DNA of 64,000 bases, taken from NCBI GenBank assembly GCA_033032175.1, contig CM065304.1, positions 29,208,653 through 29,272,652 on the forward strand. The letters run 5' to 3'. This document shows, piece after piece, positions 37,621-48,480 of this stretch. Position numbers and translations under genes: made by a program. Numbering within the stretch: position 1 is the first letter of the stretch; every line of letters begins with the position of its first letter. The notes beneath the pieces were generated by a model, which had not been told where the DNA came from, did not search any database, and saw only the letters and a program-made list of their open reading frames with translations. Source of the stretch: Saturnia japonica (Eukaryota; Arthropoda; Insecta; Lepidoptera; Saturniidae).

Positions 37621-38750
37621 ACTAGCTGTACCCGTGACTTCGTTCGCGTAGTTTATTTCGACCCGTACAAGCTTTAATAATACCCAAATAAATCATTTTA
37701 AATGTTAACCGATATAACAGTTTAAAAATTATATCGATATTATCTAAAAGACATAAAGGCTGACTTCTATGCTTGAGGTCCTGGGTTCGATTCCCAGGTC
37801 GAGCGATGTGTTACTGGGTTTTACTATAATATTCTCAGTGGCAGCTCGGAGTTTGGTTTTGTACCCGTTTAATGGCAATTACAGGTTCGCTCCCTATTAC
37901 ATGGGGCCTAAGAACATACCCGGCCAACTGTTGGTGTAAATTAATACACCACTGCTTAACCCCTTTGGGGAATACATGCGAGATGTATATATATGTGTAT
38001 ATAGGCATATAAAAATTTATGAGTTCTGCAACCCTTTATGAAAAGCTAAGTTTATTTTTATAAACCGTTATTTTTCAGTGAATAATAACGCTATAGTATG
38101 TCTGTTTAGTGTAATTGAATTAAAATCTTAATTGCGCAAAAACGCCAAACAACGACACATCGCAGAAATCTAGACATAATAGATATTCCTAAGTACTAAT
38201 TTAAACATTTAATAATAAAAGCCCATTCTTAAATGATTAATATATGTTCTTACAGAAAATATACTTAAATGTGATAATAAATATCAAAATAATTTCGTGA
38301 TAATTTAAATCAAGCCTTAAAGCGCCATCTATGAGTGCTGTTGAAATATAAAAATACTTACGTTACCATTTATTGATTTTACTGAAAATTATGTAAAGAT
38401 AATCTAATTTGGTATCAATTCCCTTTATTTCAATAAATATTTTAAATATATTACATAGTAGTATATTACTTACATTCCTTTTTATATGTACATAACCTAA
38501 ACGCAATTTATAGATCATACAAATGTCCTTACATGTAAAAAATGTATCCTAAATGTACCTTCAGAGTATAAACTATAATTAAACCCAATTTCATTAAATT
38601 CGGTCCAGTATTTTTTTTGTGATTGGCGTTCAAACATACCGAATGATAAACTGACAAAAATTCCATTACTCTAAACACCCCCCCGTATTATTTTTTCTCA
38701 AATATCTTCAATGGGCAGATTTCGACTCTTTTATTTTATGTATAGATTAT
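37621..38750 (+). repeat. dispersed repeat of about 0.9 kb, interrupted by a SINE
   Basis: Head 'actagctgtacccgtgactt'; further in are 'agcgccatctatgagtgctg' and 'attggcgttcaaacatacc', and the tail is 'tattttatgtatagatt'. A minus-strand copy is at 47228-48245 and a fragment at 42110-42340. The SINE at 37762-38010 sits inside it. Confidence 0.6.
37762..38010 (+). repeat. tRNA-derived SINE nested in a dispersed repeat
   Basis: Carries 'ggtcctgggttcgattccca' (B box), 'gctcggagtttggttt', 'ccctattacatggggcctaa' and 'cttaacccctttgggg'. The A box end is truncated. Confidence 0.72.
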
Positions 38751-39074
38751 TATTGAGCTGATCTGATGACGAACCCTAATACTGGCCAAAGTAACGCCTC
38801 AACAAAACAAGATATCCTCGTCTTGTTTAGGTGTGCATCCAACGTCTCGTCTTGTCCTAAGTCCTAAGAGACTATAAAATCTTGTTTCTTAATAATATAT
38901 ACATTATTTTTATTGAATTCATATTAAAAAGTATTTAATTTAATTTATATGAAAGCTCTGTTAATGTTAAAATAGTAAATGGTCTAGAACAACTAAAAGA
39001 GCTGGCAAGAAACTTGATTAGGTATAACAATTACATTTTGTAATAAATTTAATCTATATAGGTACATAAGCGGA

Positions 39075-39310
39075 GTTTTAGGCGGGATCTTGAAGTGTAA
39101 CGTAGAGGTTTTAGTTTTAATCCATAAACTTATGATATTTGAACCTATGTTAAGTATTTTTAGCGGGATTTTACGTGATGTTGCTTGGTTATTGTGCACA
39201 AGTGAAGTGGATTATAATATAATAATAAATAAGGACATTCATTTTAAGTTGCCACAAAAACTCCTTGGAAAGTTTTAACTTGGGAGCCACCATCTTGTTG
39301 AAGCTATGTT
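39075..39310 (+). repeat. ~235-bp module shared with 62498-62722
   Basis: Begins 'ggcgggatcttgaagtgta', contains 'acaagtgaagtggattataa' and ends 'gggagccaccatcttgttg'. The second copy has the same three blocks in the same order and strand. Outside these bounds similarity stops. Confidence 0.6.
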
Positions 39311-39642
39311 TGAATATTGCAAGATAATTATAATTGGATAAATTTTCTATAAGTCTAACACAGTTCCCATTCAAATAAAAGGAAAAACAAAAGCTATATA
39401 AGTACACAGACTTCAATCTCATTATTCTGTTAACTAACTACGAGTACCTACCTATATATATATATGTATATCTGTGTATTTTTACTCTGTAAAGCTGTTA
39501 AGGTAAGAACATATTTAAAGTTAGTTTATAAAAATTAATTATGTGTTACTTAGTGAAGTGTTCCCTGACTGAATGAATGTACATGCAGTGCCACGAATAG
39601 AGACAGATGGAGAAATCTCGGAAAAGCTGCAATCAATCTATC

Positions 39643-40173
39643 AGCTATATTATCTATACAATTAATAAAATTGAAGTGTCAGTTTGTAATGTCAAAATAA
39701 CAGCTTTTTACTAAATGCATATGAAAATATATACGAATACATTGAACTTAACAAAAAACCAATTTTTAAAATTTTTGTCTCTCTGTCTGTTTGTTCCAGG
39801 TAACCTCCGAGACGGTTGGACCGATTTTGACAGAACTTTAACTGGTAGATAGATGATATTGTAGGAAGTAACTTAGGCTACTTTTATTTTAGAAAAAGAA
39901 TTAGGGTTTCGCACAAAAAAAAACTAGTCATTGTAAATCAATTCGAGCGCTTAAATAGCTTACACTGAGAAAAACATAAGAGATATATCAAATAAATGTA
40001 CTAAATAATTGTAGACATTAAAAAGATACACAAAAAAGTTCGCGAGAGTATATTTCTATCTTCTAAGGAACACACACAATAAGCATTTTTGTCTTTAAAA
40101 TAGCCGTGAGCGGGGGAGGAAGATTCGCGTGGGCATTCTGTAGTCCAAGTGAGTGAAGCCGCGGGTACAGCTA
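39643..40173 (-). repeat. dispersed repeat, longest copy of the 20098 subfamily
   Basis: On the minus strand: head 'actagctgtacccgcggctt', then 'agtacatttatttgatatat' and tail 'aattgtatagataatatagc'. It keeps a middle segment missing in the copy at 20098-20460. Confidence 0.65.
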
Positions 40174-40545
40174 GTAACTAATACATTATAATACAGTAAA
40201 TATGTTAATCCCCTTATTGTAATTTATTACACATTATTGGAAGGTTATAGAAATAAATAGTTTGTAAATATTCTTTACCTCTGCAGGACCCCAAGCGCGA
40301 TAGATTGATGAATATACCATCGTTTTCGCCGATACTGAGGCTCGATTGAGGCTTTGTGAGATGTGTACTACATGCCTTTTTCAGTACACTCTAAGAACAA
40401 AACCCTTCATTAACTTTATAGTTTTATTAAAGAAATATGTTACATATAATTATGTATGTACGTAATGTGGCTAAGACGTTCCTTTAAAAAAGATCTTTAA
40501 ATAAATGAATAAATTATAAATGAATCATTAAAAATAGAATAGGCT

Positions 40546-40690
40546 TCATGGCGCAGTGGTAGTAATCTCTACTTTTGAGTCGAGAATTCATGGGTTCGAT
40601 TGGGACGTATGACTGACATGAAATATGTGTGATGAGCATAATTGTTAGTTATATGTCTGGGTATTAAATATATATATCAGCTGTTTAGAT
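40546..40690 (+). repeat. second type of tRNA-derived SINE
   Basis: 'catggcgcagtggtagtaat' is A-box-like and 'catgggttcgattgg' B-box-like, followed by 'tgtgatgagcataattgtt' and 'ctgggtattaaatatat', the usual body of a lepidopteran SINE. No acceptor stem can be paired, so it is not a tRNA gene. Confidence 0.6.
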
Positions 40691-41504
40691 ATCATAATAC
40701 AAGCTTTGTTTATTTTGGAAATAAATGGCCGTGTGTGGAATTGCGTCCCAAAAAAGGGAATGAAAGGATTGATTCCTTAGAAATTTTATAATTTTCAAGG
40801 TGTAAACGAAATATAGGTAAATGTATAGGTGTGTGTATTTATGGGCAGGTCGGATGAATTTCCAGGAACTTGCATCCAATAGCATGTACCTATTTATAAA
40901 CTATAGATTCACCTTTATTGATTTACCCGGGGGTTCATACCTTTCGTTCATTTCGAATATAAACAGAACTGCTCTCGCACGCTGTAACGCAGGTGCACAG
41001 CTAGATGCCCTAGGTAGTACTGCGCAGACTCTTCGACCTAGTTCGCACTTAGTGCCTGTGATTTATTGATGTAACGTCAAGGCGTGTGGCGCCAAAACAT
41101 TTATTTCAAATGTTTAACGTTTAAAAGTGCTCTGTGTGCTGTTTACCTTTCCATTTAACATGCAGAATATTGTGCGGACATATATCAGGTAGATATTTCA
41201 TTAATTTTCAACCAATTAACTGACTTATCATAGTCTTTGTTCAACATCGTTGTCGCAAATGTCTGTAGGCGTAATGTAAACGATATAAAACAATTGTGTA
41301 TTTCCCATTTAGATTAACTAATTTCCTTTTATACAATATCGAATCTTTCAAATATTCATTCGTTCTTGAAAACGGCTACCATCAACGTACACTGTGCCCA
41401 GTGCCTACCGTCAGACACCGGAAAATAATTTTACAAAATTGTCAAAACAAAAAAAAAATGTTGTCCCACGTACTGTATTTAGTTACGTTTTTTAAGCTAT
41501 AATG

Positions 41505-41612
41505 ATTCAGAAGTAGCGTGTTCGGACACCGCGTCGAATGATGTGGGTTCGAACTTCAATCCCTACAATGCGCCTAAACTTTCGGTGAAGGAAAACATCG
41601 TGACGAAACCAT
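41505..41612 (+). repeat. SINE-like fragment
   Basis: 'gtgttcggacaccgcgtcga', 'gtgggttcgaac' and 'ctttcggtgaaggaaaacat' form a known type of tRNA-like lepidopteran repeat. It abuts the LINE piece on its right. Confidence 0.5.
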
Positions 41613-41639
41613 AATATTATGGTAGAACGAGACTAATCG

Positions 41640-42060
41640 CCAAGGTCTCGCTGTTCTTATCAATCGCCTTCCCCCAGCGGTGCAACACGTTTGATATGAG
41701 ATCACCCGACGATCGCTTAACAAAAACTGATCATCTAGGTATTTGAAAAGCCGTGTGTTAATGATCCGCTCCATGATTTGATACAGCACTGAAGTTACAG
41801 TGATTGAGTCGTAATTATTAGAGTCCGATTGACCCATCTTCTTGGTAATCGGTTGAATATTAGTTTCTCTCCAAATCCGAGGCACGACACCAGAGAGTTA
41901 GGATAGCCGGTATAGGCGCGTTAATACAACTCAGCTGCACATTATTCGTAAATTATCTCTAGGACGCCGTCCGGATCACTAGCCTTTGAACATCAAGCAA
42001 TCGCAATTTTCTAAGTACATCACAATGCCTAAACCGTATATCAGACACCACAGTTGGCTA
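41640..42060 (-). mobile_element. LINE reverse transcriptase fragment
   Basis: The minus strand reads DVLRKLRLLDVQ, then VVPRIWRETNIQPITKK, SDSNNYDSITVTSVLYQIME and RLFKYLDDQFLLSDR. These are the N-terminal reverse transcriptase segments of Jockey/CR1-like elements, with several frameshifts. Confidence 0.65.
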
Positions 42061-42109
42061 AAATAAGCGGTTGTATGTTGAGATCATCGAGCCGAGAGTT
42101 AAAAATAAC

Positions 42110-42340
42110 GTTAAAATATATATAAAATATTTAAAAAAAAAAAAAAAGAAGCCCAGCCTTAATTTATTAATGTGAGTGCTCACAGAAAATATACTTAAGT
42201 GTTTCAATTAAATATCAAATCAGTTTCATGATATTTTAAACCAAGTCGCAAAGCGCCATCTATGAATAATGCTCCTGGAAAATAACAATAAAGCTTACGT
42301 TTCCATTTAGTGCTTTTTTTTTAACTATGCAATACCACAA
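42110..42340 (+). repeat. fragment of the 37621-type repeat
   Basis: 'gcccagccttaatttattaa' and 'aagcgccatctatgaataat' match the inner part of the copies at 37621-38750 and 47228-48245. Confidence 0.55.
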
Positions 42341-42381
42341 TCTTATCTGGTCTTATATGACGATGTGGCCCAAGAAGATAG

Positions 42382-42408
42382 CACGCTAAGCATTGTGTGC
42401 TTAGCGTG
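42382..42408. repeat. perfect 11-bp inverted repeat (hairpin)
   Basis: 'cacgctaagca' and 'tgcttagcgtg' pair perfectly around a 5-nt loop 'ttgtg'. It is the strongest short hairpin noticed in the window. No T-run follows and no function is assigned. Confidence 0.75.
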
Positions 42409-43004
42409 TTCCAAATTTTGAATGTAATGTGGCTGCTCTTTCCATACACTATTAAAAAACACAAACACTTCTCCAAACTGATTTGGCTATATTGCGTAGC
42501 CCATTAGTAGAGCATCGAGTATTAAATACCAAGAAAAGTATCAGGTTATCTTTCAAGTAGACGTTATGCGTGACAGTCAACATTTGGCGACAAACATCTG
42601 TAGGTGAAAATTTTAAGTAAAAACCTTTAAGTAAAATAAAAATAATTAAATAATATATAACAATTTTTTACAATACACACAGCATTCCAATAAAACACTA
42701 ATATAATGAAAATTTGAAATTGTAGCGTTTGTCATGTCATGACACAAAATAACAAAAACAAAAAAGTTATAAATAAAGTAAAAAGTAAGCGTTAGTAATT
42801 GAAATGAATCAGAGTGGTCATTATGATTTATGAATACGAAAGGCCTGAACATAAATCACAAAAAACTTAATTATATTGCACCTTATTAATATAAAACATA
42901 ACGCTCAAAATCGAATAAGTATAATGCGTATTAAATAGAAATAATCACAGCCAAAAACGCGTATTTTTAGGTACGCGATCCTTCGATATTTAGGCAAAAT
43001 AATG

Positions 43005-43259
43005 TTAAATAAATACCCTATAATGCTTAGTTGTATCAGGTATAGAAGGTCGATTGTGCCGCAACCTTGCAGCCTGGCGTTGCAAATCACATAACCTGTG
43101 GTGTGACCAAGAGGTACTCATTCCCCGAAGTTCCTTCACGGCTTCAGCTATCTAATCGAGAAATTGTATTTTAACAGACCCGGGCAGAGCTGTGACATAC
43201 TTCAATAAATCGTTATGTGCAGCTTGTAATGCGTAGTTGCGTCCAGTGCATCGCGTTAT
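43005..43259 (-). pseudogene. decayed open frame of unknown origin
   Basis: The frame is open for 83 codons except one TAG at 43154-43152. It reads RNYALQAAHNDLLKYVTALP before the stop and IAEAVKELRGMSTSWSHHR after it. The amino-acid make-up looks protein-like and helical and continues across the stop, which suggests a broken gene or retrocopy rather than chance. An acceptor-like 'ctcgattag' ends at the stop itself, so a true exon beginning at IAEAV is an alternative. Family not recognised. Confidence 0.35.
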
Positions 43260-43435
43260 CTATCAAAACGCATGCGCCATTATACGTCCTGGTTCCTGAT
43301 CGAAAGCTAGACTAAAACCTACAGGTCGTGTGACACGTCATGTAAGTGCTCACATTTTAAAATATCCAATATTAATGTTGTATTATTATTATTATGATTT
43401 ACGTGTATTTGATAGCGTTGTATTTATATAATTAC

Positions 43436-43537
43436 CTCTTTTCTTTGTTTATCTTCAGCCTCGATGGCCCGCTGGTGAAGAAGTTCTATGTCTAACTGCC
43501 TAACTTCCTCAGCTTCTCTTGCTTGGCATTCTTTCTC
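43436..43537 (-). CDS. coiled-coil exon of an unrecognised gene
   Basis: Bounded by an acceptor (AATTTTAG) and a donor (AAAGAG|GTAATT), phase 0 on both sides, 34 codons. It reads EKECQAREAEEVRQLDIELL then a further charged stretch ending DKQRKE, all helix-forming. It follows in frame from the exon at 46638-46544, making one longer coiled coil. No later exon was identified with confidence, so the gene's 3' part is unknown; it lies on the same strand as the Kv-beta gene and upstream of it. Confidence 0.5.
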
Positions 43538-44123
43538 CTAAAATTATCAATGTTGTGTATTTATTGTGTTGCATGTAGTTTATGTGTTGTTGGTAAAACT
43601 CAATCTTATTATATATAATAAATTATATTTAAAAATTTATAAAGTGATGTTAAAATATAGCACTCTAAATAAGTAACCGATCTAATAAACAAATTGTGAT
43701 AATTGATGAAACGGAAAAAAGATTTTGTGCGAAAAACAAATTTCCCATTGTTCGAAATTTAAAAAAAAAAATGTCTGCTGTAAAATTTAATAATGGTGGT
43801 TCAATAGTACCTAATAATTAAGGAATTATTCATTATATGTTTGCAATGTTTAGATAACACTAATTATCGTTTTGCATTAAATACTTATAAATGATAATAA
43901 AATTAATAATAGTATAAATGATTCCAAATAACATTAATTGTACTAAATAAATAAATTACCACATATTCATTATCGCTATTATTGTTAATATTGCGAAGAA
44001 GGTTAATGCTTAATCATTTAATTTCAGCTAATCTAATTGGGTGCCTTTGGAGCAATGGACCTGTAAAACACGATTAAGAGAAGTATTCATTAACAATTTA
44101 GTAGTAGTACAATTGTAGTAGAC

Positions 44124-44177
44124 ATGGACGAGTATGAAGAAATAGCTCAAGATTCGTTTCTTTTCGAGTCGATTATG
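44124..44177 (+). CDS. candidate short first coding exon, plus strand
   Basis: ATG in a fair context (gtagacATGG), 18 codons reading MDEYEEIAQDSFLFESIM, then a donor ATG|GTAGGA. It lies on the opposite strand inside the intron between the two coiled-coil exons. No partner exon was found. It could be the start of a nested gene or chance. Confidence 0.25.
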
Positions 44178-46543
44178 GTAGGAAATTCTTGTAAAATATA
44201 TAAACACTAATATAAATTAACCAATATTCACTTTATTCTGAATACAATTTATTTATACTTGTGAAAATTTATCTTCCCGTTTTATAGCTAGGAACGAAGG
44301 TAACTTCGTTACAAAATTCTAAGCCAAAATAATTCATATTAAAACACAATGAAATTTTATTTCACGATTGAATTAATGAATATTGTCTTAATTGAATCAA
44401 AAAAATCATTAATTCCGTGGAAAACATTCATGAATTTTTAAACTTTATTGACAATGTACAGTGGAAGTGTATGTATATATGTTTAATTCATACACATAAA
44501 CATTTTTTCAGTGGTTTCAATGCCTAGAAACATCATAATAGTCTATAGTGAATGTGCAAAGTTAAATCAAAGTGGAAGATCTAAATAAGTGAAAGTGTTT
44601 TCCCAAAAATTAATAACAAATAATTTCGTTTTGCGGCTTTAATATAATATTGAGATAAATAGTGCAGTTAACTGGTTTTAATACGTATTTCTATATTACA
44701 TTACTAGATATTCTTTTTAGACAGTATATTATATTTGAGGAGGTAAGCACAATATTTTATTAATTGTTTTTAATATAATTTCGCTGCGTTAATATGTTAA
44801 AATCTGATTTTATATATAAAGGAAACATTATTATATTGATTTGACGACACTGAGTAATTTTAAATTTAAATGAAAGAGACTAGTAGACTGTACTACGATT
44901 GTGACTGAAAAAATATATAATATAAGCAAGCAGAAGCGTATCTTAAGATTTTATAGCCGCCATGCGTTGTAAATTATTAAAGCCTGAAAATATTGTTCCC
45001 ATTGGCTGCTGTACAAACTTGCTGCAAGTTGCTAAGAAACATGGCTGTTGAATGCATTTAGTATTATCCGTTAACTAACAGATAAATGATGGACCCAGGA
45101 CGACGAAAGTGGACACAAAGAAGATTGCAGAATCTCATTACAACACACATTATGATGTGTAAATGGTGGAAAACGACAATGTATCATTTTATAAAGGCCC
45201 CAATAGCTTTTGAAGTCCATAGGTATCGAGGAACCTAGTAACCTTTTCTCTTTAGAAAATGACAGTGGGAATTAGTAGTATGCTTGTCGACAATTCTATG
45301 GAATTTTGAAAAGCTGTTATCATCTGTTGAACTGTTGAAGACCTTGGTTAAGAAGAAGTTCATCATCATATCAGTGTTTTAAGACTTGATTTATGTTAAA
45401 GAAATGTTTTTGAATTTTGATTAATGGATAATATTTTGTAAATTTTAATATACGTCTGTTATAATCTGTTTGGTTTTATTTTCAATTATGCCTACAATTT
45501 CATTCACGTTATTGTGTTTTATCTGCGGTAAAACTAAATTGTTTTTTTTTTTTAATTTTCATTGTAATTTTATCATTGCTGGCTAGCGTCTATGAATTAG
45601 ATAATCATAATTATATAAGTAGGCTATATTATCCTTTGAGAGGTCCTCAAAGTCACTAGAAATCTGTCTAGCCGTTTAAAAGATTCGTTCGGGAAAAGAA
45701 ATTGATAAACAGAAAACAGATTTAAAAAAAACGCGTTTTGGTGAGATACAAATGTGTTTACTAGCCTTTATTTCAAAATTACAGATAGACATTTCAATTT
45801 TAATTATTTTTATAGAACATATTACGTATGTAGATTTACCAAATTTATTACCTACTTATACCTAAACATAATTTATAATTTGTGATTATAGTGTGTTAAT
45901 GTAACTACATGAATTAATAACATATGGTATATATATATATTTAAGATCACGTCACACTGTTGCAGATATTTTTTATGCTAATATCGTACATAAATATAAA
46001 ATATTTGATGAATACTTTCTTTAACATCATTTTACAAAAGATGTGATTTATAAATCTGCAACGAAAAAGTCGTAATATGTCAAGAATAACAAGTTAAATC
46101 AATATACAATGAAAGTTTATAATAAAATAAATAACTTACGTTAACAAGAATAAGTACTTACCTACCAATACTAGTACAATATGATTCACAATAACGGATA
46201 CATAATGTTTTATTTTTATTGGTTCATTATAAGTGTTTGTTTGAATGAGAATAGTTTTCGATTTTGTATTGTTTGATATGAGGTATTTTACGACTTTCCT
46301 AACAAATAACTCTATCCATATTTTAATATAAAGTACAACATTCGGTTTCGAAAATTCAGTTCTGTTTCATTTAGAAAATGAAAATTATAATGTTGGGTTT
46401 GAATAATGTGTTTATGTATACAGTGAACATTTCTTGTATTATACTATTAATAAAGTCTAGTTGAACACTTGAAATCATTTTAATAAGGAAATATGTAAGA
46501 AAGTAAGAAAATAAATAATATTATAATGTTTAAAAGTATGTAC
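44178..46543. other. intron-like AT-rich DNA, nothing recognised
   Basis: Between the two minus-strand coiled-coil exons. No supported exon, RNA gene or named repeat; a (TA)n stretch lies near 45930. Confidence 0.45.
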
Positions 46544-46638
46544 CTTTTGTATTTGGCGTTCATGTTCGATTTTCTGTTGTTCAAGATCCTCTTCTGGTAT
46601 CGGTGGTGTTTCATCACCACTGGAAGCATGTTTCGCGC
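46544..46638 (-). CDS. exon of the same unrecognised coiled-coil gene
   Basis: The acceptor (GGTGATACAG) starts it in phase 1 and a donor (CAAAAG|GTACAT) ends it in phase 0. It reads AKHASSGDETPPIPEEDLEQ followed by a charged QK...ERQIQK, that is an acidic/proline linker entering a coiled coil continued at 43537. Without more exons the protein cannot be named; PDZ/coiled-coil scaffold proteins have such linkers, which is only a suggestion. Confidence 0.45.
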
Positions 46639-47227
46639 CTGTATCACCGAATGATCGACATAATTGAAATCCGCTGTTTGAATTAACTCACAACAAATTA
46701 AATAATATAGATATTCACCAGTTGGTGGATGATAGGATATCCAAAATTGATGCGCCAGTTTCGATTAGATTTTACCACGATTAGTTATGAAATTGTTTTT
46801 TATGATTATTTATAATAATGAGCGCTTTGGTACGGCGCGGAATTCCAAACGTTTACCCGAGAGCGTATAACCCTCTTGAATATATTCATAGATGTTTATT
46901 CTCATGGTACTCGTTTACAGTGGAGTTTCGTATGGAAAAATTGGCAGCATTCCAATTGACGCTATTACTCCGCGAGCCCTAAATTCTGTGTTATGACGCC
47001 CATGAATTTTAATAATAAAAATATTTAATATGAAGTAACTAAAATAAGCTCTAATATTGATTAAATAATGGAACAGATCAAATCCGGCTAAAGTAAACAA
47101 AGATTTTGTAGAAAATAGGAACAAAAATTATAACAAACATCTTAAATTACATTTTTATTCATAATCTAAACTCATAATAAAAACCGTAAAAAGTCGAAAT
47201 TTATACATTAAAGATATTTTAGATAAA

Positions 47228-48245
47228 ATAATATGGGGTGGGTGAAAAAAAATGGACACAGTTTTTAAAAATTTTTGATTGTCTGTATGTCAGTATGTTT
47301 GAACGCCAATCACGAAAGAACCACTAGACCGAATTTAATAAAATTTGGTAGGACTGTAGTTTATCGTCTGAAGGTACATTTAGGATGTATTGGTACACCT
47401 ACGGACATTTATATGGTCTATAAATTGCGTTTAGGATATGTACATATAGACAAGTATGTATGTATATGTAATTTTATCGTATATTTAAAAGCAAATAAAT
47501 TTATATATAATTCCTAGATAATAACCTCAAAATTGAAAAAATATTCTCTAAAAGTATTTGTTTTCGCACTTTTTCTTCACATGAGGATTACCTCCCCCAC
47601 CCCATCGCAGTATCAAATTCAGCGGTGGCGATTCTAAATTTCATCCAACATATTTAGTTAAACAAAGTGAAAAGATATCAAAATAATACAAATTATTTTA
47701 CTAATACAGTTTAAAAAATAAATAAAGGGAAACGTGTTTTTTATTTTCCAGGAGTATTCATAGATGGCGATGTGCGGCTTGGTTTAAATTATCATGAAAT
47801 TTATTTGATATTGGTTGTCACACTTATATATATTTTCTAATGCACTTATATGAATAACTTAAGGTTGGGCTTATTATTTTTAAATGTTTAAAATAATGAA
47901 AAATATCTATTCGATCTAAATTTTCTACGATAGATGTCGTTGTTTGGTGTTTGCGCTATCCAGATTTTTATTAAACTACACTAAATAGACAAAAATAAAT
48001 AAATACATGAATAAAATATTAATAATCACGGGATATTAAGGGTTTATAAAAATATAGTTATTAAATAAAATTGGCTTTTCGTAAAGAATGAACATTTAAA
48101 ATGATTTTAGTTGGGTATTCTTCAAGCTTATACCGGCCAATTAGGTTCCGTAAGTAGAGATTGAGGTGAAGGGAGGTTTTTGTTTAGTTCCTGCTTTTCA
48201 TACACAACATATACACGCGGGTGAAGTCGAGGGCAGAGCTAGTTA
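47228..48245 (-). repeat. dispersed repeat of about 1 kb, minus strand
   Basis: Minus-strand copy of the 37621 type: head (reverse complement) 'aactagctctgccctcgact', inner 'ttggcgttcaaacatactg' and a motif around 47755 related to 'cgccatctatgaat'. It carries no SINE, giving the uninterrupted length. Confidence 0.6.
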
Positions 48246-48480
48246 ATTACATTTTCAATAAAAATAATTGTAAGTGTAAAATTTATTTAAATTATAAAAT
48301 ATATATTGTACAAGCCCAAGTCGTTTTAAAAAAAGCTATAAACTTAATATGCAACAATAATACATATTATTAATCGCCTCTTCAGATAGAAAGAAGAATA
48401 TTTTTAACAAAAAAGACAACAAAATAATTTTTAAGAGTTCCCTGGTGTATCTTCGAAGTTGAAGGTCTAATGTCAGTGAA

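Noticed and set aside
40286..40348. Plus-strand exon after a good acceptor (cctctgcag), reading DPKRDRLMNIPSFSPILRLD then stop
   Set aside because: Splice site is attractive, but no upstream partner exon on this strand was found and the reading is short and unremarkable.
40546..40620. A tRNA gene
   Set aside because: A- and B-box-like words are present, but no acceptor or anticodon stem pairs, and the following sequence is a SINE body.
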